Positions 52,560-62,425 are shown, counted from the first letter of the stretch. The stretch is DNA of 64,000 nt from Candidatus Hepatincola sp. Av (GCA_023518375.1 CP068450.1:310001-374000); one strand, 5' to 3'. The notes: generated from the sequence alone by a model not told the origin. A program made the numbers and translations.

Positions 52560-53447
52560 ATGCTAAGAATAACTAATTTTTTTAGAATCTTAACTTATAT
52601 AATATTTATTTTATTAACAGGTTTAGTAAAAAACTTATTAGGAGCCCCCAATTCTAGTAACTCTTATATTATTAATACCAATAGTACGGCAAACAGTGTA
52701 TTAGATTTAATAGATACAACACCTAGTACTCATGATAGATTTTGGATAAAAGGTTCTTATGTGAGAGGTGCTCAGGGAGACACAGAATATATTCTAGAAA
52801 ATACCGCAAACTATGGAGTAGTTCAAGCTGGGGTTTCTCTTTTAGATTTTAATAGTGAAGAATTACGCCGTCGTTTTCTTTTAAGTTTATCTATTGGAAC
52901 AGCGGTAGGTACTTTAGATCAAAGCCTTAATAACCAAGATTTTACAGGCTACGATGTTGCTTTACAAGAGCAATTTTTTTTAGGTGATTACTTTCTTACC
53001 TTTGCAGAAATTTATTTAAACCAAAAATATAAAGATTCTTTATTTGATGGTCCAACTGATACTTATAATAATATGCTTTATAATAGTCAATTTGGTAGGC
53101 ACTTTATTTATAAATATGCAGTATTTACTCCTGAGGTTTTTTATACCATAGGGAACAACTTTGATGATAATGATGATAAATTTCTTAATCAGGAATATGG
53201 TTTTCGGGCTACTCTAAGTATGCGAGGGAGGTTTGCCCCTTATTTATATTTTGAAGATTCCGAAAACAAACAAGAATTATACGATCGTAATGAAATTAAA
53301 GATAACATCACCACATGGGCAGCAGGTATGAATTATATAGGAAAAAGAATTATTATTAATGTGAATTATAGTTACGAGCATTACCAAGACTCTTCTTATA
53401 ATGAAGGGGAGCTTTATGCAGGCATACGTTATAATGTTCATAAATAA
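52560..53447 (+). CDS. Putative outer-membrane beta-barrel protein
   Basis: A 295-residue secreted protein (signal peptide ~1-28, ending LGA). It is rich in alternating aromatic and polar stretches typical of beta strands (FWIKGSYVRGAQGDTEY, AVFTPEVFYTIGNNF, YGFRATLSMRGRFAPYLYFED), and ends ELYAGIRYNVHK with a near-terminal aromatic. It resembles autotransporter-type barrels, but without a passenger domain. No specific family is recognised; a surface porin or adhesin is possible. Confidence 0.6.
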   Translation: MLRITNFFRILTYIIFILLTGLVKNLLGAPNSSNSYIINTNSTANSVLDLIDTTPSTHDRFWIKGSYVRGAQGDTEYILENTANYGVVQAGVSLLDFNSEELRRRFLLSLSIGTAVGTLDQSLNNQDFTGYDVALQEQFFLGDYFLTFAEIYLNQKYKDSLFDGPTDTYNNMLYNSQFGRHFIYKYAVFTPEVFYTIGNNFDDNDDKFLNQEYGFRATLSMRGRFAPYLYFEDSENKQELYDRNEIKDNITTWAAGMNYIGKRIIINVNYSYEHYQDSSYNEGELYAGIRYNVHK

Positions 53448-53451
53448 AGTC

Positions 53452-53480
53452 TTGCTTTTTCAGGCTAATTGGTGTATCAT
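53452..53480 (+). promoter_or_regulatory. Promoter of the rpoZ-spoT cluster
   Basis: TTGCTT (53452-53457) and TATCAT (53475-53480) are 17 nt apart. They start 5 nt after the stop of the outer-membrane gene and 37 nt before rpoZ. Confidence 0.6.
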
Positions 53481-53516
53481 AGGATCCTTTATTAAAATAA
53501 TTACTAAAGGATAGTT

Positions 53517-53900
53517 ATGGGAAGAGTTACCGTTGAAAAATGTTTAGAAAATGTAGATAGTCATTTTGATTTAGTCTTGTTAGCTGCCGAGCAAGCTAAA
53601 CAAATTTCTAAAGGGAATATTATAGCAGGTGGTAAAAAGGCCTTTAAAACTCATGTAGCAGCTTTAAGAATGATTGAAGAAAATCAAGATTCCTCAAAAG
53701 AGCTAAAAGAACAATTAATTCATCGCTTAAATATTGCTAACAATGATGAATTAACAGAAGATAACCTAGAAGCTAGTAATGGCCTACTAGAAGAAGTTGT
53801 AAATTCCGAGTTTATTATTGGGGAATCTGCTTCTGTACACGAAATAGAAGGTGATTTAGCCGATTCAGGTATAACAACTACTGATGATAATAAAAACTAA
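53517..53900 (+). CDS. rpoZ: RNA polymerase omega subunit
   Basis: Omega stabilises the beta-prime subunit of RNA polymerase and in many bacteria forms part of a ppGpp site. The start MGRVTVEKCLENVDSHFDLVLLAAEQAKQISKG and KAFKTHVAALRMIEE are the usual family blocks. At 127 residues it is typical for alphaproteobacteria, which have an acidic C-terminal extension. It is followed by spoT, the usual pairing. Confidence 0.95.
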   Translation: MGRVTVEKCLENVDSHFDLVLLAAEQAKQISKGNIIAGGKKAFKTHVAALRMIEENQDSSKELKEQLIHRLNIANNDELTEDNLEASNGLLEEVVNSEFIIGESASVHEIEGDLADSGITTTDDNKN

Positions 53901-53919
53901 TTTTAATTAGTCATATGCT

Positions 53920-56007
53920 ATGCATATAAATGAATTTCTAAGCAAAATACAGGTCTATAAAAACAATCTTGATATTTCATTGATAGAAAAGGCTTGTTAT
54001 TTTGCCCGTGATGCCCATGCTGGGCAAAAACGCCATTCTGGTAAAGATTACATTACCCATCCGCTACAAATAGCTTTTAATTTAATAGAATATAAATTAG
54101 ATCTTGCTACTATTATTGCAGCTATTTTACACGATGTTTTAGAAGATACAGCAGTAACTGAAGAAGAGCTAAAAAAAGAATTTGGTACTGAAATTTTTAA
54201 GCTAGTGCTAGGAGTTACCAAATTAAGTAAATTTCAGTTTGATGCTCCTGAAGAATCTAAACTAGAAAATTTTCGCCGTTTTATTTTAGCTTTCATTGAA
54301 GATATTCGGATTTTATATATAAAAATCTTTGATCGTCTTGATAATATGCGAACTTTAAATCATATTAAAAAAACAGAGAAAAGACAACGTATAGCAAAAG
54401 AAACCCTAGATGTATATGTTCCTTTAATTGAAAGGTTATCTTTAAAAAGTATTAAAGAGGAAATAGAAAATTTAGCTTTTGCTGAAGCCGACCCTGCTTC
54501 GTATAAATTTATTTTATCGCAAATAGATGATTTAAAAACCAGTTCATTAAATTTCTTTTTAAAAATACAGGAAGAAGCTACTAAATTATTAAAAAAAGAA
54601 AAAATAGAATTTACCATAGAAGGGAGAATTAAAACGCCATACTCCATTTGGCGAAAAATGCGGAGGAAAAATCTATCTTTTGCCGAAATTACTGATCTTT
54701 ACGCTATGAAAATTGTAGTAAAAGATATTCCAACAGTATACCGTACCTTAGGAATTATTCATGGAAATTATAAAGCTATTTTTTCAAGATTTAAAGATTA
54801 TATTAGTTACCCTAAAAGCAATAATTACCAGTCAGTGCATACCTGTATTTTAGTTAAAGATAAAAAAGTGGAATTTCAAATTAAAACTACAGAGATGGAT
54901 TATTTTGCTAAACATGGTATAGCTGCCCATTGGAATTATAAAAATCCTGTATTAAATAAAAACCTACAAGAATATAAATGGTTAGAGACTCTACATAAAA
55001 TTATTACATCTCACGATTCTAATATAGAAGATTTATATGAATATTCTCGTACAGCTTTTTTTGCAGATGAAGTTTTTGTTTTTACACCCACTGGTGAAAT
55101 TATTTCTTTACCTAAGGGTTCTTGTGTTTTAGATTTTGCCTATGCTATTCATAGCCAGCTAGGTAACAGGTGTGCTAGAGCCATTGTTGATGGTAAAACA
55201 ACTTCTATTTTAGCTCAATTAAAAAATGGGCAAAAAGTTGAAATTATCACAGATAACACTAAAGAACCACAAGCTTATTGGTTACCTTATGTTAAAACTG
55301 GTCTAGCTAAATTATCTATTAAAAGGTTTTTAAAAGAAAAATACCGCAACGATACAACTAAACAGGCTTATTCCATTTTAGAATATATGTTTGATAAAGA
55401 AAAACTAACTTTTTACCCAGAAATGGTTTCTAAAATGGTAAAAATTCTAAATATTAAAAAAGATTCAGTATTTTTTGAATCGGTAATTGATGGTAAAATT
55501 AATATTACTAACTTAATTAGTAAATTATACCCAAATTTATCACCTGAAAGAACTAATAATTATAAAAATGCGGTATCAATAAATTTAGATATACCAGATA
55601 AAGATATTCATTTTGCTAAATGTTGCTATACCCTTTATGGCGATACAATCCTTTCAGTATTGTTACCAGCAAAAAAAGTAGAAGTGCATCATAGTGATTG
55701 TAATATTCTATTATCTAACAGTAATTTACCTGTTGTGAAAACTAAATGGTTGCCTAGTAATCATTATGCTTATAAGGTTAAAGTTTGTATTATTTTAAAG
55801 CATGAAAAAGGAGCCTTATTAGATATAGCTAAAATCGTTTTTTCCCAAGATATTCAAATTCATTCAATTATTACAGAAGTAGAACAGCAAGGTCAAAGAA
55901 AAATTAATATGATTGTTAATTTATACGATAAAGATGAACTAAAAAAATTATTAAAATCCTTTAATACTTCTAAATATGTAATAGATGCTTACCGTTTAAT
56001 TAACTAA
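53920..56007 (+). CDS. spoT: Bifunctional (p)ppGpp synthetase/hydrolase
   Basis: This Rel/SpoT enzyme makes and degrades the stringent-response alarmone. The hydrolase HD domain is intact (THPLQIAFNLIEYKLDL..., ILHDVLEDTAVTEEEL, residues ~45-85). The synthetase domain spans about 230-345 (DYISYPKSNNYQSVHTCI, IAAHWNYK). A TGS domain lies near 385-445 (DEVFVFTPTGEIISLPKGSCVLDFAY) and an ACT domain at the end (residues ~625-695). At 695 residues it is full length, whereas many intracellular alphaproteobacteria have truncated Rel proteins. Confidence 0.96.
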   Translation: MHINEFLSKIQVYKNNLDISLIEKACYFARDAHAGQKRHSGKDYITHPLQIAFNLIEYKLDLATIIAAILHDVLEDTAVTEEELKKEFGTEIFKLVLGVTKLSKFQFDAPEESKLENFRRFILAFIEDIRILYIKIFDRLDNMRTLNHIKKTEKRQRIAKETLDVYVPLIERLSLKSIKEEIENLAFAEADPASYKFILSQIDDLKTSSLNFFLKIQEEATKLLKKEKIEFTIEGRIKTPYSIWRKMRRKNLSFAEITDLYAMKIVVKDIPTVYRTLGIIHGNYKAIFSRFKDYISYPKSNNYQSVHTCILVKDKKVEFQIKTTEMDYFAKHGIAAHWNYKNPVLNKNLQEYKWLETLHKIITSHDSNIEDLYEYSRTAFFADEVFVFTPTGEIISLPKGSCVLDFAYAIHSQLGNRCARAIVDGKTTSILAQLKNGQKVEIITDNTKEPQAYWLPYVKTGLAKLSIKRFLKEKYRNDTTKQAYSILEYMFDKEKLTFYPEMVSKMVKILNIKKDSVFFESVIDGKINITNLISKLYPNLSPERTNNYKNAVSINLDIPDKDIHFAKCCYTLYGDTILSVLLPAKKVEVHHSDCNILLSNSNLPVVKTKWLPSNHYAYKVKVCIILKHEKGALLDIAKIVFSQDIQIHSIITEVEQQGQRKINMIVNLYDKDELKKLLKSFNTSKYVIDAYRLIN

Positions 56008-56085
56008 TTTATTACCTTAATTAGTTGTAAAATATGCTACAATTACAAAGAATTTTTAATTAATTTATAAAACATATATAAAATT

Positions 56086-56805
56086 ATGATACTTGGTATA
56101 AATATAGACCATATTGCAACTCTTAGAAACGCACGTTCTGAAGGTTATCCTAACCTTTTAGATTTAGCTTTAATTGCGGTTGAGGCTGGGGCAAACCAAA
56201 TTACGGCTCACTTAAGGGAAGATAGAAGGCATATTAAAGATGCTGATATTACTAGTTTAAAAGCTAATTTACCAGTTCCTTTAAATATGGAAATGGCTTT
56301 AACAGAAGAAATGGTAACTATTGCCTTAAAAACTAAACCCTATGCTGTATGTTTAGTACCAGAAAAGCGTAATGAAATTACTACAGAAGGCGGTTTAGAT
56401 TTAATAACCAATGCTAAACGACTCAAGGTTATCATTCCTAAACTACAAAATGCTGGTATTAAAGTATCTTTATTTATTGATAGTATGAAAGAACAACTAG
56501 ATGCTGCCTATGAATTAAAATGTAATAGTATTGAAATTAATACAGGTAGCTACGCTAATGCTAGTAGAAATAATATAGAATTAGAAATAGCAAAAATTCA
56601 AAAAATTGCTCAAAATGCTAAACTATACGGTTTAGGAGTTCATGCAGGGCACGGTTTAAATTTTAAAAACATTCCACCTATTGCTAAAATTCCAGAAATT
56701 ACGGAATTTAATATTGGGCATTTTCTAGTATCATATGCTTTATTTGTAGGTTTTAAAAATAGTGTTAGTGAAATGCGTAAAATTATAACAAGCTATAAAT
56801 CATGA
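56086..56805 (+). CDS. pdxJ: Pyridoxine 5'-phosphate synthase
   Basis: PdxJ closes the pyridoxine ring in vitamin B6 synthesis from 1-deoxyxylulose 5-phosphate and 3-amino-2-oxopropyl phosphate. Features are LGINIDHIATLRNARSEGYPNLLDLALIAVEAGANQITAHLREDRRHI and GLGVHAGHGLNFKNI. It ends in TGA (56803-56805), overlapping the acpS ATG by 4 nt (ATGA). The TGA is used as a real stop here. Confidence 0.96.
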   Translation: MILGINIDHIATLRNARSEGYPNLLDLALIAVEAGANQITAHLREDRRHIKDADITSLKANLPVPLNMEMALTEEMVTIALKTKPYAVCLVPEKRNEITTEGGLDLITNAKRLKVIIPKLQNAGIKVSLFIDSMKEQLDAAYELKCNSIEINTGSYANASRNNIELEIAKIQKIAQNAKLYGLGVHAGHGLNFKNIPPIAKIPEITEFNIGHFLVSYALFVGFKNSVSEMRKIITSYKS

Positions 56806-57197
56806 AAATAGAAACAGGGGTTGATGTTGTTAATATTCCTAGAATAGAAAAAATCTATACTAAATTTTCCACTAAATTTTTACAAAGGATTTTTACAGAA
56901 AAAGAAATAGAATTAATTAAAGCAAAAAATTATAATAGTTCGTATATAGCTAAACGTTTTGCGGCTAAAGAAGCTTTAGCTAAGGCTTTAGGGACAGGTA
57001 TTGGTAAAATTTCTTTTTTAGATATAGAAATTTTTAAAAATAAGAATTCTGCTCCTTTTTTTGTGTTAAGCTCTAATTTACAAAAATATTTAAAAAATGA
57101 TAGAAAATGGCATGATTTTAGTTTATCATTATCACTATCAGATGATTATCCAACAGCTATAGCATTCGTTGTTATATTAATAAATAAAATAAATTAA
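56802..57197 (+). CDS. acpS: Holo-[acyl-carrier-protein] synthase
   Basis: AcpS transfers 4'-phosphopantetheine from CoA to acyl carrier protein. The family blocks IETGVDVVNIPRIEKI (residues 2-17) and YIAKRFAAKEALAKALGTGIGKISFLDIEI (near 50-78) are intact. The length of 131 residues is normal. It is coupled to pdxJ by a 4-nt overlap. Confidence 0.95.
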   Translation: MKIETGVDVVNIPRIEKIYTKFSTKFLQRIFTEKEIELIKAKNYNSSYIAKRFAAKEALAKALGTGIGKISFLDIEIFKNKNSAPFFVLSSNLQKYLKNDRKWHDFSLSLSLSDDYPTAIAFVVILINKIN

Positions 57198-57208
57198 ATA
57201 ATTCTTAT

Positions 57209-58006
57209 ATGCTTTCAATGAACTTAAAAAAATTTGTTAAAATTATACGCTTATCTAAAAAAGAAAAAAAGAGTCCTCCAAAAGTTTCTAAAGGTTTAAA
57301 AGAAAAAATTTTAGATAATACTCAATCTATTTTAATAGCATTATTAATAGCATTATTAATTAGAAGTTTTTTAGTACAGGCTTTTTATATTCCTAGTGCC
57401 TCTATGAAACCTAACTTATTAGAAGGAGACTATGTTTTTGTAACAAAGTATAACTATGGTTATTCTCATCATTCTTTACCATTTAGTATTCCTTTAATTC
57501 CAAGTAGTAGAATTTTTTACCATCAACCCCAACGGGGTGATGTTTTAGTATTTAAGTATCCAGGTGATAACTCTACAGACTATGTAAAACGTTTAATTGG
57601 GTTACCAGGAGATAAAATCCAAATTATTAACTCTGTAGTATATATTAACGATAAACCTTTAAAAAGAACCTTTGAAAAAACTATTACTATTAATGGAGTA
57701 AATTTTAACGTATATAAAGAATATATGGTAAATAAAAGCTACAAAATTTGGCAAATTAAAGATTTTGCTTATTATCCAGTACAATTTTTTGGTCCTATCA
57801 TTGTTGGCAAAGATCAATTTTTTATGATGGGCGACAATAGAGATATGTCAAAAGATAGCCGTTTTAAAGATGTAGGTTTAGTACCTAAGGCTAATTTAGT
57901 AGGAAAAGGTTTTTTAATTTTCTTTTCTATTGATGGAAGCTTTCTACAGTTCTGGAAATGGTTTTATGGCATTAGATTTGAAAGAATATTTAATTTAATA
58001 AACTAA
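57209..58006 (+). CDS. lepB: Signal peptidase I
   Basis: LepB cleaves signal peptides in the periplasmic leaflet. After the cytoplasmic N-terminus (1-30), the membrane anchor SILIALLIALLIRSFLVQ lies near 43-60. The catalytic Ser is in YIPSASMKPNL and the catalytic Lys in DYVKRLIGLPGD; the later MMGDNRDMSKDSRF motif is present. At 265 residues it is standard for alphaproteobacteria. It is located between acpS and rnc. Confidence 0.96.
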   Translation: MLSMNLKKFVKIIRLSKKEKKSPPKVSKGLKEKILDNTQSILIALLIALLIRSFLVQAFYIPSASMKPNLLEGDYVFVTKYNYGYSHHSLPFSIPLIPSSRIFYHQPQRGDVLVFKYPGDNSTDYVKRLIGLPGDKIQIINSVVYINDKPLKRTFEKTITINGVNFNVYKEYMVNKSYKIWQIKDFAYYPVQFFGPIIVGKDQFFMMGDNRDMSKDSRFKDVGLVPKANLVGKGFLIFFSIDGSFLQFWKWFYGIRFERIFNLIN

Positions 58007-58011
58007 TTATT

Positions 58012-58674
58012 ATGGTACAATTAAGTAATTTAGAAAAAACAATTAATTATAATTTTAAAAGGCAAGAATATTTAGAAACTGCCCTTAAACATAGTAGTGT
58101 TAGTACTAAAAATAACGAATGTATGGAATTTTTAGGGGATAGAATTTTAGGTTTTATTATTGCTGAGTATTTATATAACAATTTTAGTAGCAAAAATGAA
58201 GGTTATTTAGCTAAATTTTTATCTTATGTAACTTCTCAGGTGGTTTTATTAAAGGTTACAGATGATATTAACTTAGCTAAATATATCAATACTCAACAAC
58301 ATATTAAAGAGGATAGCTTAGTAGCAGATGCTCTTGAAGCTGTAATAGCAGCAATTTATTTAGATTCTAATATGGCAACTACTACTAGTATTGTGTTAAA
58401 TTTATGGCAACCATACCTTAGTAACTATAACGAAGAAGCAATTCACAGTGTTTTTAACCCAAAATCTTTAATTCAAGAATGGGCACAAAAAGCTAAATTA
58501 GGAATACCTAAGTATATTTTAATAAAAAAAACAGGGGAAGAACATTCTCCTATTTTTTATGTATCCTTAGAAGTTCAAGGTTATCCTAAAATTACAGCTA
58601 CTGGTTCAAATGTAAAAACCGCTGAAAAAAACGCTGCTCTACAATTTATTAAAGATAATAACATATCTGTATAA
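58012..58674 (+). CDS. rnc: Ribonuclease III
   Basis: RNase III cuts double-stranded RNA, including rRNA precursors. The catalytic signature is CMEFLGDRILGFIIAEYLY (residues ~37-55), with the second acidic cluster in DSLVADALEAVIAAIYLDS. A double-stranded RNA-binding domain occupies residues ~150-218. It follows lepB by 5 nt. Confidence 0.95.
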   Translation: MVQLSNLEKTINYNFKRQEYLETALKHSSVSTKNNECMEFLGDRILGFIIAEYLYNNFSSKNEGYLAKFLSYVTSQVVLLKVTDDINLAKYINTQQHIKEDSLVADALEAVIAAIYLDSNMATTTSIVLNLWQPYLSNYNEEAIHSVFNPKSLIQEWAQKAKLGIPKYILIKKTGEEHSPIFYVSLEVQGYPKITATGSNVKTAEKNAALQFIKDNNISV

Positions 58675-58693
58675 TAGCGAAGGAGGTTACTAA

Positions 58694-59065
58694 ATGCCTG
58701 AAAAATTAACTACAAAAGAACATCACACGATTGGAGAAGTATCAAAATTATTAAGTGTAGACCAACATGTGATACGTTTTTGGACTTCAAAATTTTCAGA
58801 CTATATATGCCCTATACGTAAAGCAGGTTTACGTCGTTATTATAGCCAAAAAGATATTAAACTATTATCTTCTATTAAAGATTTATTATATGATCGTGGC
58901 TTTTCTATCAAAGGAGTTTTGCTACTACTTTCCGAAAAAAAAGATCTAGAAAAAGTTAAATACAATAAAGGTAATATTGATAGTTTTTCTTTAAATAAAA
59001 CTGAGTTAGAAAAAATTATTACAAAGTTAGATGATCTGCAAAATAAACTTAAAAAAGTTTTATAA
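58694..59065 (+). CDS. MerR-family transcriptional regulator
   Basis: A 123-residue protein with an N-terminal MerR helix-turn-helix (HHTIGEVSKLLSVDQHVIRFWTSKFSDYICPIRKAGLRRYYSQKDIKLLSSIKDLLYDRGFSIKGVLLLL, residues ~11-80), then a coiled coil. It lies 19 nt after rnc with AAGGAGG. The alphaproteobacterial MerR proteins of this type are often linked to other housekeeping genes; the target here is unknown. Confidence 0.88.
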   Translation: MPEKLTTKEHHTIGEVSKLLSVDQHVIRFWTSKFSDYICPIRKAGLRRYYSQKDIKLLSSIKDLLYDRGFSIKGVLLLLSEKKDLEKVKYNKGNIDSFSLNKTELEKIITKLDDLQNKLKKVL

Positions 59066-59131
59066 TTTTGCCTATAAACTAATTATTTTCCACAATTAAA
59101 TAATAACTTAAATAGTAATAAAGGTTATGGA

Positions 59132-59160
59132 TTGTTTTTAAGTAAATACCTTGTTAGAAT
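59132..59160 (+). promoter_or_regulatory. Promoter of the aldolase gene
   Basis: TTGTTT (59132-59137) and TAGAAT (59155-59160) are separated by exactly 17 nt and lie 66 nt before the aldolase start. Confidence 0.6.
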
Positions 59161-59226
59161 ATAATTATATATGATTACAAAATAATTATAGTAAAAGGCT
59201 ACTAATCATTTAAGGAGAAAAATATA

Positions 59227-60264
59227 ATGTTAGTTACATTAAGACAGCTAATGGATCACGCTGCCGAACAAGGTTACGGGCACCCTGCATTTAATATTTC
59301 AAATTTAGAACAGGCTCATGCAGTTTTTCGTGCAGCTAGAAAGACAGGTTCACCTGCCGTGATTCAATTCAGTAGAAGTGCTAGAGCTTATGCTACTGAT
59401 AATTTTATAAAAAAAATGATTGAAGCCATTGAAGTTGAATACAAAGAAATCCCCTTTGCAGTACATCAAGACCACGGTAATTCTTTTGCTACTTGTTTAA
59501 CGGCTATGCAAAATAGCTTTTCTTCAGTAATGATAGATGGTTCTTTAGAAGCTGATGGTAAAACTATTGCTTCTTTTGAATATAATTCTAATATTACTAA
59601 AAAAGTGGTAGAAGCTGCCCATGCTATGGGAGTTTCGGTAGAAGGTGAATTAGGGGTTTTAGGATCTTTAGAAACTGGTAAGGGTGATAAAGAAGACGGG
59701 CATGGAGCAGAAGGTGTTCTTGCTAGAGAACAACTATTAACCGATCCTAAACAAGCCGCAGAATTTGTAAAAATCACAGGAGTAGATTCTTTAGCCGTAG
59801 CTATTGGTACTTCTCATGGTGCTTATAAATTTACTAAAAAACCAACAGGAGATATTCTAGCTATTGATAGAATTGCTGAAATTGCTAAAGCTACTGGAGG
59901 AACTCATTTAGTAATGCATGGTTCATCATCAGTTCCACAAAAATATCAGGATATGATTAACGAATTTGGTGGTAAAATCCCTCAAACTTTTGGTGTCCCT
60001 GTAGAAGAGATCCAAAAAGGTATTAAAAGTGGTGTAAGGAAAGTAAACATAGATACCGACCTAAGAATGACCTGCACTGCCGTAATGCGAAAAGAATTCT
60101 TTCAAAATCCTTCAGACTTTGACCCTAGAAAATACTTAGGGGCGGCTATCAAGGCTATGCAAGAATTATGCGAGGAAAGGTATGAAGCCTTTTATGCTAC
60201 TAATAAGATATCTTCATTTAAAGGAAAATCACTTCAAGAAATGATTCCATTTTATGAAAAGTAA
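59227..60264 (+). CDS. fba: Class II fructose-bisphosphate aldolase
   Basis: This zinc enzyme interconverts fructose 1,6-bisphosphate with the two triose phosphates in glycolysis and gluconeogenesis. Zinc and active-site blocks include PFAVHQDHGNSF (near residue 80), GVSVEGELGVLGSLETG (near 137), and HLVMHGSSSVP with KVNIDTDLRM towards the end (near 233 and 280). At 345 residues it is of the longer IIB type. A clear promoter precedes it, and it is probably transcribed alone. Confidence 0.95.
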   Translation: MLVTLRQLMDHAAEQGYGHPAFNISNLEQAHAVFRAARKTGSPAVIQFSRSARAYATDNFIKKMIEAIEVEYKEIPFAVHQDHGNSFATCLTAMQNSFSSVMIDGSLEADGKTIASFEYNSNITKKVVEAAHAMGVSVEGELGVLGSLETGKGDKEDGHGAEGVLAREQLLTDPKQAAEFVKITGVDSLAVAIGTSHGAYKFTKKPTGDILAIDRIAEIAKATGGTHLVMHGSSSVPQKYQDMINEFGGKIPQTFGVPVEEIQKGIKSGVRKVNIDTDLRMTCTAVMRKEFFQNPSDFDPRKYLGAAIKAMQELCEERYEAFYATNKISSFKGKSLQEMIPFYEK

Positions 60265-60312
60265 ATTTTGTTAAAAAATTTTTAACACATTACTTAATTT
60301 GTTAATGTAGAA

Positions 60313-60336
60313 GAGGGGTTAATTGGTTAGCCCCTC
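60313..60336 (+). terminator. Possible terminator hairpin after the aldolase gene
   Basis: GAGGGG (60313-60318) and CCCCTC (60331-60336) form a GC-rich stem with a 12-nt loop, 48 bp after the stop. The downstream sequence is A/T-mixed rather than a T-run, so efficiency is uncertain. Confidence 0.5.
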
Positions 60337-60425
60337 ACTTATTATAAAATCTTAATAAACAATTTATTCTATTTTATAGAATAATTACTTAAAAGTTTTA
60401 TATTATAGAAATAGGAATAATATTC

Positions 60426-60875
60426 ATGAAAAAAGTTTTCTTAACTATCATAATACTTAATTGCCTATTTTTAGTTTCTAAAACATGGGCGGCTTTTCCT
60501 ATTCCCACTAAACCTAATACTAAACTTTTATTGGTAGAATTTTGGGCATCTTGGTGCCCTTATTGTAGACAATCTTTACCTTGGTTAGAAGATATGCAAA
60601 ATACTTTTGCATCACAAGGGCTTGAGGTAATAAGTGTTAATTTTTCCGATAAAAAGTCTAATGCTAAAGCTTTAATTACTAAAAACAAATATACATTTCC
60701 CGTTAATTACGATGAAAACCTTGCTTTAGCTAATATGTTTCAAGTAGTAGCAGTTCCTACTATTATTCTTATTAATCAACATGGTGAGGTTTTGGTGTAT
60801 CAACGTGGTATTTCGCCAGAATCTGAAAAAGTATTAAAAGAAAAAATTGCAACCTTATTAAAACCTATAAAATAA
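60426..60875 (+). CDS. Periplasmic thioredoxin-fold protein (TlpA/ResA-like)
   Basis: A 149-residue secreted protein with signal peptide (residues 1-20, ending WAA) and a thioredoxin fold: LLVEFWASWCPYCRQSLPWLEDMQ (near 34-57) with the redox motif CPYC, the cis-proline at VVAVPTIILI (near 112), and GEVLVYQRGISPESE. It may keep cysteines of envelope proteins reduced, for example in cytochrome assembly. It is a stand-alone gene. Confidence 0.88.
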   Translation: MKKVFLTIIILNCLFLVSKTWAAFPIPTKPNTKLLLVEFWASWCPYCRQSLPWLEDMQNTFASQGLEVISVNFSDKKSNAKALITKNKYTFPVNYDENLALANMFQVVAVPTIILINQHGEVLVYQRGISPESEKVLKEKIATLLKPIK

Positions 60876-61149
60876 ACTTTAATTTTTATATCTTTAATAT
60901 AAAATTAATACAAAATATTTACTTTAAATTCATTTTTTATATCTTATTAGCGTTGAATTGTGTTGGTTTTTGTTACATAAGTAATATAATTTTTTATATA
61001 ATAAATATTAGTAATATATTAGCTTCTATAAGAAATATATTACGGTTAAAGAATTTTTTTATATCCTTATTAATATTAGGTTATCTGTTTTAATTTGTGA
61101 TATAATAAATACTAGAAGCAACAAGATGTGCTAAATTAAGGAGGCTATT

Positions 61150-62388
61150 ATGGTAGATAAAAATCCTATTAATGTTTTTTCTGAAATTGGTAAATTAAAA
61201 AAAGTTTTATTACATAGGCCAGGAGAAGAATTAAATAATTTAGCTCCTGAATATTTATCACGTTTATTGTTTGATGATACTCCTTTTTTAGAAGTTGCCC
61301 AAAAAGAACACGATGCCTTTGCAAAAACTTTAACAAAATTGGGAGCAGAAGTTGTATATGTTGAAGATCTTGTTGCAGAATCTTTAAAAAATACCACAGT
61401 AAAAGAAGAATTTATAAAAAAATTTATTAAAGAATCAGATATTATAAGTATCCATAAAGCTGATGCTTTAATAAATTATTTTCTTTCTTTCAGCACTAAA
61501 GATATGGTTAATAAAATGATAGCAGGAGTTTTTAAAGACGATATCAAACATTATAAACAACAGTCTTTATCTTCTTTAGTAGATTATGCTTACCCATTTT
61601 TGTGTGATCCATTACCTAACTTACTATTCCAGAGGGATCCATTTTCTACCATTGGTCATGGTATTTCTTTACACCATATGCACACACCAACAAGGAGAAG
61701 AGAAACAATTTTTGCTGAATATATTTTTAAGTATCATAAAGATTATGCTAATAATAATACTCCTTTATATTATAATCGTGACCTTGATAATTCAATAGAA
61801 GGTGGAGATATTCTAGTACTATCTGAAAATACACTAATTGTAGGTATTTCTGAAAGAACAGATCCGGCTGCTGTAGATACTTTAGCTAGGAATATTTTTG
61901 CTAAAAACTCTAGTTTTACAACAATTATTGGTTTAAAGATTCCCTCAAGCCGAGCTTTTATGCACTTAGATACTGTATTTACACATATAGATCACACTAC
62001 TTTTACTATTCATCCTGAAGTAGAAAACCCTTTAAATATCTACCGCCTTACTAAAGATAATAATAACGACTACGGAGTAAAAATCATTCCTGAAAAGATT
62101 ACTTTAGTAGAAATTCTAAAAGAATGTGTAGGCAAAGATATTACTCTTATTCGCTGTGCTGGTGGCAATTTATTTCACGCTGCTAAAGAACAATGGAATG
62201 ATGGTACTAATACCTTAGCCGTAGCTCCAGGCGAAGTGATTGTGTACGATAGGAATGTGTTAACCAATAAAATATTGCAAGAACATGGTATTAAAACCCA
62301 TGTTATTCCAAGCTCAGAATTATCTAGGGGTAGAGGTGGACCAAGATGTATGTCTATGCCATTAGTACGAGAAAAATTAAAAAAATAA
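61150..62388 (+). CDS. arcA: Arginine deiminase
   Basis: ArcA converts arginine to citrulline and ammonia, the first step of the arginine deiminase pathway. Motifs are LLHRPGEELNNLAPEYL (residues ~21-37), NLLFQRDPFSTIGHG (near 157), EGGDILVLS (near 218), LDTVFTHIDHT (near 275), and the catalytic Cys in GRGGPRCMSMPL at the end. The length of 412 residues is normal. It begins the arcA-arcB-arcD operon; a TATAAT box lies at 61101-61106. Confidence 0.97.
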   Translation: MVDKNPINVFSEIGKLKKVLLHRPGEELNNLAPEYLSRLLFDDTPFLEVAQKEHDAFAKTLTKLGAEVVYVEDLVAESLKNTTVKEEFIKKFIKESDIISIHKADALINYFLSFSTKDMVNKMIAGVFKDDIKHYKQQSLSSLVDYAYPFLCDPLPNLLFQRDPFSTIGHGISLHHMHTPTRRRETIFAEYIFKYHKDYANNNTPLYYNRDLDNSIEGGDILVLSENTLIVGISERTDPAAVDTLARNIFAKNSSFTTIIGLKIPSSRAFMHLDTVFTHIDHTTFTIHPEVENPLNIYRLTKDNNNDYGVKIIPEKITLVEILKECVGKDITLIRCAGGNLFHAAKEQWNDGTNTLAVAPGEVIVYDRNVLTNKILQEHGIKTHVIPSSELSRGRGGPRCMSMPLVREKLKK

Positions 62389-62425
62389 TGTATGGAAATC
62401 TATAAATTAATTAAGGAGATTTATT

